From Conexibacter woesei Iso977N (lineage in GTDB: Bacteria > Actinomycetota > Thermoleophilia > Solirubrobacterales > Solirubrobacteraceae): DNA of 64,000 nucleotides. The translations under genes and the position numbers were made by a program. Every line of letters starts with the position of its first letter. The stretch's first letter is position 1. Positions 59,010 through 64,000 of this stretch are shown piece after piece. A model generated the notes under the pieces. It was not told the origin of the DNA. It worked only from the letters and a program-made list of their open reading frames with translations, and searched no databases. The stretch lies in the NCBI RefSeq assembly GCF_000424625.1, contig NZ_AUKG01000001.1, forward strand, positions 620,001-684,000. The letters are read 5' to 3'.

Positions 59010-59756
59010 CTACGCCGCCGCGGGCGTGTGCTGCTCGCGGGCCTTGGCGATGAGGTCCAGCACGGCCTGCTCGTCGCCCGCGCGCAGGAGGGCGATCGGG
59101 TCGGGTGTGCCGTTGACGATCGACTCGAAGAAGTCCTTGCGGTCCTGGTAGGTCGGCAGCGTGCCCTTGGCCCAGCCGCGGGTCTGGTTCAGCAGGACCG
59201 CCAAGCGGGCGTACTCCTCGCCGAACTGGGCGCCGATCTCGGCCTTCATGCGCTTGGCCAGCGCGGGCGAGGCGCCGGCGGTCGAGATCGCGATCGCCAG
59301 CGGGCCGGTGCGCAGGATCGCCGGCAGGATGAAGTTGCACAGCGGCGGCACGTCGACGATGTTCACCAACATCGCGCGGCGCTCGGCGTCCTCGTAGATC
59401 TTGATGTTCGTGTCGGTGTCGTCGGTGCAGGCGATCACCATGAACACGCCCTCGAGATCCTCCGGCCCGGCGTACTCGCGCTGCTCCCAGGCGATCGACC
59501 CCTCGGCCGCCAGCTCGGCGACCGCGGGAACGACTTCCGGGGAGATCACGGTGACGTCACCGTCGCAGGCCAGCAGGCCCTCGGTCTTCTCCAGGCCCAG
59601 CGCGCCGCCGCCGATGACGAGCGTCTTGCGGCCCCTCAACTTCAGGCACGCGATGTAGAAGGGCGTGTCCAGCATGTCCCGCACGCAGGTCTGGTCGCAG
59701 ACCCCGCGCTTGAACTGGCAGACGCACTCCTTCCCTTCATAGGCGGCAGCAGGCAT
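59010..59756 (-). CDS. Precorrin-2 dehydrogenase / sirohydrochlorin ferrochelatase-like protein (CysG N-domain)
   Basis: This is a 248-residue Rossmann protein. The NAD-binding motif [18 protein letters not shown] and the following [46 protein letters not shown] and [20 protein letters not shown] are characteristic of SirC/Met8/CysG-N, which oxidises precorrin-2 to sirohydrochlorin. Before the Rossmann fold is an extra segment with four cysteines (Cys11, 13, 20, 24; CxCx6Cx3C) that standard members lack. ATG 59756 has TACCCT 7 nt upstream. It complements the CobA domain encoded at 50609. Confidence 0.88.
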   Translation of the reverse strand: MPAAAYEGKECVCQFKRGVCDQTCVRDMLDTPFYIACLKLRGRKTLVIGGGALGLEKTEGLLACDGDVTVISPEVVPAVAELAAEGSIAWEQREYAGPEDLEGVFMVIACTDDTDTNIKIYEDAERRAMLVNIVDVPPLCNFILPAILRTGPLAIAISTAGASPALAKRMKAEIGAQFGEEYARLAVLLNQTRGWAKGTLPTYQDRKDFFESIVNGTPDPIALLRAGDEQAVLDLIAKAREQHTPAAA

Positions 59757-59763
59757 CTCCCAC

Positions 59764-59769
59764 AGGGTA
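59764..59769 (-). promoter_or_regulatory. Putative -10 hexamer TACCCT
   Basis: On the minus strand TACCCT is followed by 7 nt and ATG 59756. This supports that start over the in-frame GTG at 59795. Confidence 0.5.
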
Positions 59770-59797
59770 GACGGCCGTACCGTGGTGTAGAGCACAC

Positions 59798-60619
59798 GTG
59801 ACCGACTCCTACTTCACCGACGACTCCCTGCTGCGCCGCGTCCACCGCGAGAAGGTGGTCGGCCTGTCCGGGCCGCGCGCGCTGCTGATGATGGCCGCGC
59901 ATCCCGTGGCGTTCGAGGGCTTCTTCATGGCGACGGGCTCCCTCGACGACCCCTACAAGCGCCTGCGCCGGACCGCCGAGGTGATGGACGCCGTCGCGTG
60001 GAGGTCGCGCGCCGAGGCCGACCGCAGGACCCGGCGCGTTCGCGCCATGCACGCGCAGGCTCGCGGCACCCTCCCGCGCGCGGCCGGCCCGTTCCCGGCG
60101 GGCACGCCGTGGGCGGCCGACGACCCGGAGCTGCTGCTGTGGATCGTCGCCTGCCTGGTCGACTCCGCGGTCCTGGTCTACGAGCGCTACGTCACCGGCC
60201 TCACCCCGGCCGAGCGCGACGCCTACTGGGCCGACTACCGCGTCGTCGGGCGCCTGTTCGGCCTGGCCGACGCCGACATGCCGCCGACCTGGAACGACTT
60301 CAAGGCGTACATGAACGACATGCTGCGCTCCGGCGACCTGCACGTGACCCCGACTGCGCGCGAGGTCGGCATCGACGTCGTCCTGCGCCCGCCGGTCCCG
60401 CTCAAGGCCCGCCCGCTCGTCGAGCTGGCGAACTTCATCACGGTGGGGTTGCTCCCCGGCAGGGTCCGCCGCGGCTACGGGTTCTCGTGGGACCCGGCCC
60501 GCGCGCTGGCCGTGCGCGGCGGCGCCGAGTACGTCAAGCGCGTGCTCGTCCCGCTGCTCCCGCGCGGCTGGCGCTACGTGCCGGGCGCGGTCGCGCCCGC
60601 CGCCGGCGCGGCGGCCTGA
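59798..60619 (+). CDS. MpaB/DUF2236-family oxygenase-like protein
   Basis: This is a 273-residue protein. It matches the oxygenase MpaB family (related to rubber oxygenase Lcp): [32 protein letters not shown] with a conserved His, RRTAEVM, then [18 protein letters not shown], a segment with candidate haem- or metal-ligating residues. [14 protein letters not shown] is also conserved. The GTG at 59798 starts TDSYFTDDS. It is divergent from the precorrin-2 dehydrogenase-like gene. Its last 46 nt overlap the convergent XRE-cupin gene. The substrate is unknown. Confidence 0.85.
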   Translation: MTDSYFTDDSLLRRVHREKVVGLSGPRALLMMAAHPVAFEGFFMATGSLDDPYKRLRRTAEVMDAVAWRSRAEADRRTRRVRAMHAQARGTLPRAAGPFPAGTPWAADDPELLLWIVACLVDSAVLVYERYVTGLTPAERDAYWADYRVVGRLFGLADADMPPTWNDFKAYMNDMLRSGDLHVTPTAREVGIDVVLRPPVPLKARPLVELANFITVGLLPGRVRRGYGFSWDPARALAVRGGAEYVKRVLVPLLPRGWRYVPGAVAPAAGAAA

Positions 60620-61173
60620 GGCAGCCCCGGCGCCCACTGCATCAGCAGCAGCGCGCGCGTGTTGGCGCGCGCCTCGTAGAGGTGCGGCTCGTCGGCGGCG
60701 AACGTCGCGTAGTCGCCGCCGGCCAGGCCGACCTCGCGGCCCAGCGGCCCGACCTTCAGCCCGCCGCGCGTGACGAAGACGTGCTCGCGCGTGCCCGGGC
60801 CGTGCCCGCCGGCGTTGCGCGTCGAGCGCCTCGGCCACGACGCCTCGTAGACCTCGACGGTCCCGCCGGGCGTGAAGCGCGCGATCAGCCGCAGGTCGTT
60901 GGCCGTCCCCGGGATGTCGGTGCCCTCGTCGCTGCGCACGACCTGCACCGGCGCCGGATCGGCCGCCGTGATGAGGTCGCCCATCGGGAGCTGGAGCGCC
61001 GCGGCGATCGCGCTCATCGTCTCCAGCGTCGGGTTGCCGCGCCCGCCTTCCAGCGCGCTGAGCGTCGCCTTCGCCACGCCGCTGGAGCGTGCGAGCTCGG
61101 ACAGCGACTGGCCCTTCTGGGCGCGCAGGCGGCGCAGGTTGTCCCCGACGACCTTGACAATATCGTTCGGCAT
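60574..61173 (-). CDS. XRE-family regulator with C-terminal cupin domain
   Basis: This is a 199-residue repressor-type protein. The HTH_3 domain (about 8-65) has VGDNLRRLRAQKGQSLSELA, RSSGVAKATLSALEGGRGNPT and LETMSAIAAAL. A cupin_2 domain (about 105-185) includes GTREHVFVTRGGLKVG and GGDYATFAADEPHLYEA. It is divergent from azlCD across 11-17 bp, and such XRE-cupin proteins often control the neighbouring azlCD or related export genes. ATG 61173 has TAGCAT 11 nt upstream. Confidence 0.92.
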   Translation of the reverse strand: MPNDIVKVVGDNLRRLRAQKGQSLSELARSSGVAKATLSALEGGRGNPTLETMSAIAAALQLPMGDLITAADPAPVQVVRSDEGTDIPGTANDLRLIARFTPGGTVEVYEASWPRRSTRNAGGHGPGTREHVFVTRGGLKVGPLGREVGLAGGDYATFAADEPHLYEARANTRALLLMQWAPGLPQAAAPAAGATAPGT

Positions 61174-61177
61174 GGCG

Positions 61178-61200
61178 AACGTTCATGCTAATGGAACGAA
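61178..61200. promoter_or_regulatory. Candidate operator and -10 in the XRE-cupin / azlC divergent gap
   Basis: GAACGTTC (61178-61185) is a perfect 8-bp palindrome. GTTC and GAAC half-sites recur across the azlC start. On the minus strand TAGCAT (61190-61185) precedes the regulator ATG by 11 nt. This is a compact region where the regulator could repress both genes. Confidence 0.35.
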
Positions 61201-61859
61201 CGGTCGCGACGACGACCTCCTACCGGGAAGGCGCCCGCCGGGCGGTGCCGCTGGCCATCGCGGTCGGCGGCTTCGGGGTCACCTACGGCGTGCTCGCGCG
61301 CCAGGCCGGCTTCACGATCCCCGCGACGATCCTGTTCTCGGTGCTCGCCTTCGCGGGCAGCGCGCAGTTCGCGGCGGTGTCGATCGTCTCGGACGGCGGG
61401 ACGGCGGCCGCCGCGATCGTCGCGGCGCTGCTGCTCAACGCGCGCTACCTGCCGATCGGGCTGTCGGTCGCGCCGTGGCTGCCGGGCCGCCCGGCGGTCC
61501 GGGCGCTGCAGGGGCAGGTGACGGTCGACGAGTCGTGGGCGGTCAGCCACACCGGCGGCGGGCGCTACGACCCGCGGCTGCTCGTCGGCGCGGGCGCGAC
61601 GCTGTGGGCGTCCTGGGTCGTGTGCAGCGTGGCGGGCGTCGCGGCGGGCTCGGTGCTCGGCAACCCCGAGACCTACGGCTTGGACGCCGCGTTCCCGGCG
61701 CTGTTCCTCGCGCTGCTCGCCGGCCAGGTCAGGGAGCGCCGGCTGCTGCTCGCCGCGCTGGCGGGCGCGGCGATCGCGCTCATCATGGTGCCCTTGGTCC
61801 CGCCCGGCGTGCCGATCGTCGCGGCGTCGGTCGTCTGCCTCGTGGGCGTGCTGCGATGA
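61185..61859 (+). CDS. azlC: AzlC family branched-chain amino-acid exporter large subunit
   Basis: This is a 224-residue membrane protein. AzlC features include REGARRAVPLAIAVGGFGVTYG, FAGSAQFAAVSIV, LLLNARYLPIGLSVAPWL, and VTVDESWAVS. About seven hydrophobic segments are present. With AzlD it exports branched-chain amino acids and analogues. The start may be ATG 61185 or ATG 61191. It is divergent from the XRE-cupin regulator and overlaps azlD by ATGA. Confidence 0.92.
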   Translation: MLMERTVATTTSYREGARRAVPLAIAVGGFGVTYGVLARQAGFTIPATILFSVLAFAGSAQFAAVSIVSDGGTAAAAIVAALLLNARYLPIGLSVAPWLPGRPAVRALQGQVTVDESWAVSHTGGGRYDPRLLVGAGATLWASWVVCSVAGVAAGSVLGNPETYGLDAAFPALFLALLAGQVRERRLLLAALAGAAIALIMVPLVPPGVPIVAASVVCLVGVLR

Positions 61860-62164
61860 GCACCGCCTGGATCGTCGTCCTCGGCGCGGGAGTGGGCACG
61901 CTGTTGTTGAAGGGGTTGGCGCCCGCGGTCCTCGGCGGCCGCGCGCTGTCGCCGCGCCTGATGGGCGCGATGGCGCTGCTGGCCCCGACGCTGCTGGCCG
62001 CGCTGATCGTCACCAACACGTTCGCGACCGGTCGTCACCTGGAGGTCGACGCGCGCGCCGCGGGCCTCGCCGCGGCGCTCGTCGCGATCGCGCTGCGCGC
62101 GCCGATCCTGGTGACGATCGGCGCGGCGGCGCTCACCGCGGCGCTGCTGCGGGCGCTGACGTAG
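61856..62164 (+). CDS. azlD: AzlD family branched-chain amino-acid exporter small subunit
   Basis: This is a 102-residue membrane protein with three to four helices. It matches the AzlD form: WIVVLGAGVGTLLLKGLAPAVLG, LLAPTLLAALIVTNTF, and a C-terminal pair of Ala-rich helices. Its ATG overlaps the azlC stop (ATGA), so translation is coupled. It is the last gene of this short operon and is followed by a 183-bp gap containing a strong hairpin. Confidence 0.93.
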   Translation: MSTAWIVVLGAGVGTLLLKGLAPAVLGGRALSPRLMGAMALLAPTLLAALIVTNTFATGRHLEVDARAAGLAAALVAIALRAPILVTIGAAALTAALLRALT

Positions 62165-62328
62165 ACATACAAGTCGTTTTCGCGGCCCGAACCGCTGCAC
62201 TTCCTGCGCACGGCGCGACACGCCGTTCTCCGGACCGTACGTTGGCGCGGACTCGGCCCGAGCGACGGGAGGCGCCAGGACCTAGCCGAAGCGTGCATGC
62301 GTGACGCACGGCGTCGCAGGGGCGACGC

Positions 62329-62360
62329 GCGCCGCCGGTTCACTCCTCTACCGGCGGCGC
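62329..62360. terminator. Perfect 11-bp hairpin spanning the aldehyde dehydrogenase stop codon
   Basis: GCGCCGCCGGT pairs with ACCGGCGGCGC around a 10-nt loop. On the minus strand one arm encodes the last codons of the dehydrogenase. No T-tract is present. It is likely a bidirectional end between azlD and the convergent dehydrogenase gene. The rest of 62165-62328 shows no gene. Confidence 0.5.
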
Positions 62361-63937
62361 AGCGTGCGCAAGGTGCGCCGCGTGACCGCGAACGCCGGGC
62401 CTGCACCCTCCCGCAGGCCCTGCGTCCGGTCCGCGTCGCGGGTCGAGCGCAGGCGCGCGAGCGACCGGACCGTCCGGGCCAGCGCGCGGTCGTAGGGGAA
62501 CCACCAGAACGCGCGCCCGCGCGCGGGCTCCCACGTGACGACCTTCGGCTCGGCGCACGTGCGCAGCGCGACCGCGCCGCGGGCGCGGCCGATCCCGGAG
62601 CCGCGCACGCCGCCCCACGGGAGCTGCGGTGCTGAGCGCGTCGTGCGGTGGTCGTTCATCCACACCATGCCGACACGCAGCTCGCGCGCGATGCGCGCGC
62701 CCTTGTAGCGATCAGCGGTCCACACCGAAGCGCCGAGGCCGAGCGGCGAGCCGTTGGCCAGCGCGATCGCGTCCTCCTCGGAGTCGACGACGGTCACCGA
62801 GATCACGGGCCCCGGGACCTCCTCGTGGGCGAGGCGGGACCCCTCGGAGACGTTCGTCAGGACCGCAGGGGCGCAGAACGCGCCGGACAGCCCCGCGACC
62901 GCGACCGGCCCGCCGCAGTTGAGGACCGCGCCCGCGGCGACCGCCTCGTCGATCAGCTCGACGACGCGCCGCAGGCGCTCGCCGCCGACGAGCGGGCCGA
63001 CCTCGGTCTCCGGGTCCAGCGGGTCGCCGACGTGCAGCGCGCGGGCGCGCGCGATCAACCCCTCCAACAACTCCTGGGCGACCGCCCGGACCACGTACAC
63101 GCGCTCGATCGACCCGCCGGACTGGCCGGCGTTGGCGAACGCGCCGTAGGCGATGCCGTCGACCGCGCGGGCGACGTCGGCGTCGGCGCAGACCAGTGCG
63201 GCGTCGGCGCCGCCCAGCTCGGCCACGACGCGCTTGATCCCGCGCGCGCACGCCTCCAGGACCTTCGTGCCCGCGACCGCGCTGCCGGTGAAGCGCACCT
63301 GCGCGACCGGCGCGTCGACCAGCGCGGCGCCGGTCTGGGCGTGGCCGTGGACGATCCCGAGCAGCCCGGGCGGCAGGCCGGCGCGCGCGAACACGCGGCC
63401 GATCCGCTCGCCGGTCAGCGCCACGTGGGGCGAGGGCTTCAGCACGACGCCGTTGCCGGCCATCAGCGCGACGGCGACGTCGCCCAGCGGCGTGGCGAAC
63501 GGCTCGGCCGCCGGACCGAGGACACCAACGACTCCGAGCGGCTCGTAGGACCAGCCCGCGCGCGTGAACGGGTGCAGCGCGCGGGTCAGCCCGACCCTTT
63601 CGCCGTCGAGGATCCCGGGGCCGTGTTCGGCCAGCCACTGCAGGGTCTCGATCGCGGGCAGGATCTCGGCGATCTCGACCTCGGTGCGCGGGCGCCCCTG
63701 CTCGCGCGCGATCAGGTCGGCGAGCTCGTCGGCCTCGTCGATGACGGCCTGCGCGGCGCGCGCCATGTAGCGGGCGCGGTCGGCCAGGCGCAGCTGGGCC
63801 CAGAGGCCCTGGACGGCGCCGGCCTCGGCGACCGCGTCGCGCACGGCCTTCGGCGAGGCGACCGGGACGGCGCCGAGCGCGTCGCCGGTCGCGGGCGCGA
63901 TCGCTTCGAGGGACGGGGCGTCAGCGGGGGCGGCCAC
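62348..63937 (-). CDS. Aldehyde dehydrogenase-superfamily protein lacking the catalytic cysteine
   Basis: This is a 529-residue protein with the full ALDH fold: the RADLIAREQGRPRTE-type helix, GVVGVLGPAAEPFATPL, NGVVLKPSPHVALTGE, VRFTGSAVAGTKV, the general-base glutamate in VVAELGGADAALV and PWGGVRGSGIGRARG near the end. The catalytic loop normally GQxC reads GQSGGS, so position 274 is Gly (codon GGC). A basic C-terminal extension of about 75 residues, after the usual end, is also unusual. It is probably not a normal NAD(P)-dependent dehydrogenase. The GTG start at 63937 lacks a TANNNT hexamer. Confidence 0.85.
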   Translation of the reverse strand: MAAPADAPSLEAIAPATGDALGAVPVASPKAVRDAVAEAGAVQGLWAQLRLADRARYMARAAQAVIDEADELADLIAREQGRPRTEVEIAEILPAIETLQWLAEHGPGILDGERVGLTRALHPFTRAGWSYEPLGVVGVLGPAAEPFATPLGDVAVALMAGNGVVLKPSPHVALTGERIGRVFARAGLPPGLLGIVHGHAQTGAALVDAPVAQVRFTGSAVAGTKVLEACARGIKRVVAELGGADAALVCADADVARAVDGIAYGAFANAGQSGGSIERVYVVRAVAQELLEGLIARARALHVGDPLDPETEVGPLVGGERLRRVVELIDEAVAAGAVLNCGGPVAVAGLSGAFCAPAVLTNVSEGSRLAHEEVPGPVISVTVVDSEEDAIALANGSPLGLGASVWTADRYKGARIARELRVGMVWMNDHRTTRSAPQLPWGGVRGSGIGRARGAVALRTCAEPKVVTWEPARGRAFWWFPYDRALARTVRSLARLRSTRDADRTQGLREGAGPAFAVTRRTLRTLRRR

Positions 63938-64000
63938 GCCCGGATGGTGTCAGCCGCGGCGCACGGGCGGGCCGGTGCGCGCCTACTCGCCGCGGCCGCG

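Noticed and set aside
61154-61159. TTGACA on the plus strand as a -35 for azlC
   Set aside because: No TANNNT or other -10-like hexamer is found at 16-18 bp; it lies within the start of the regulator gene.
62298-62308. Short palindrome TGCGTgACGCA between azlD and the dehydrogenase
   Set aside because: A 5-bp dyad of GC-rich sequence is expected by chance here and no promoter accompanies it.
63983-64000. Possible C-terminal codons of another minus-strand gene (reading RGRGE then TAG)
   Set aside because: Only five codons are visible before the window edge, which is too little to support a feature.

Overview
The window is 64 kb of very GC-rich (about 70% or more), densely packed chromosome. 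It has short intergenic gaps, many ATGA/GTGA start-stop overlaps and many GTG starts. The gene set points to an aerobic, Gram-positive-type actinobacterium, and I infer the class Thermoleophilia (Solirubrobacterales, Conexibacter/Baekduia-like). It includes a sortase with class E-like features, a YkuD L,D-transpeptidase, a class A PBP, an HtrA-type lipoprotein with its two-component system, CcmABCD, a CobA-HemD fusion and a collagen-like secreted protein. I see no rRNA, tRNA, insertion sequence, prophage or CRISPR array. This reads as core chromosome rather than a mobile island.

Layout. 1-2808 (minus): response regulator, histidine kinase and HtrA-like protease, an MprA-MprB-PepD-like order. 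2832-5610 (plus): a membrane M28-type pseudo-peptidase, a sortase and a FlgM-like small protein. 5549-10081 (minus): thiL, infA, a class A penicillin-binding protein and MscS. 10071-14635 (plus): GT-C mannosyltransferase, HAD hydrolase, CPBP protease, L,D-transpeptidase and GNAT. 14636-16095 (minus): a GCS2-type carboxylate-amine ligase and a small membrane protein, divergent from pyrE (16117). 16704-19926 (plus): RsbU-like phosphatase, CHASE3 histidine kinase and Rcp1-like regulator, converging on a 927-residue LuxR-type ATPase regulator. 23710-27954 (plus): a 1414-residue secreted phosphodiester glycosidase/metallophosphoesterase/collagen-like protein. 28348-34460 (plus): a complete peptide-type ABC importer. 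34666-41073: YbaK deacylase, Kup, D-aminoacyl-tRNA deacylase, an AEC permease, GalT and a TlpA thioredoxin. 41268-47140 (plus): a 1268-residue SF2 helicase and two bPH2 membrane proteins. 47185-48671 (minus): birA and a SAM hydroxide adenosyltransferase. 48757-50625: a chemoreceptor. 50609-58555 (minus): cobA-hemD, hemC, hemA, ccmD, ccmC, ccmB, ccmA, moaB, a polytopic membrane protein and moaC, a haem/cytochrome c/molybdopterin block. 58626-63937: a small membrane protein behind tandem palindromes, a precorrin-2 dehydrogenase-like protein, an MpaB-family oxygenase, a XRE-cupin regulator divergent from azlCD, and an aldehyde dehydrogenase lacking its catalytic cysteine.

The most general signal is regulatory. 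At about 18 starts that lead a transcription unit, a TANNNT hexamer ends only 6-12 nt before the start codon and no Shine-Dalgarno sequence is evident. This predicts widespread leaderless mRNAs. At 16101-16107 one 7-bp element supplies this hexamer on both strands for a divergent gene pair. The pattern also decides several start codons (thiL, the gene starting at 37674, mscS and the LuxR-type regulator).

The most unusual proteins are the glycosidase/phosphoesterase/collagen fusion, the helicase with an acidic segment just before motif I and a tandem basic tail, and two enzyme-family members that have lost catalytic residues (the M28-like protein beside the sortase, and the aldehyde dehydrogenase). 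I also note a GxGD-containing membrane protein and a precorrin-2 dehydrogenase with an N-terminal four-cysteine motif. Assignments rest on reading motifs by eye; no database search was run.
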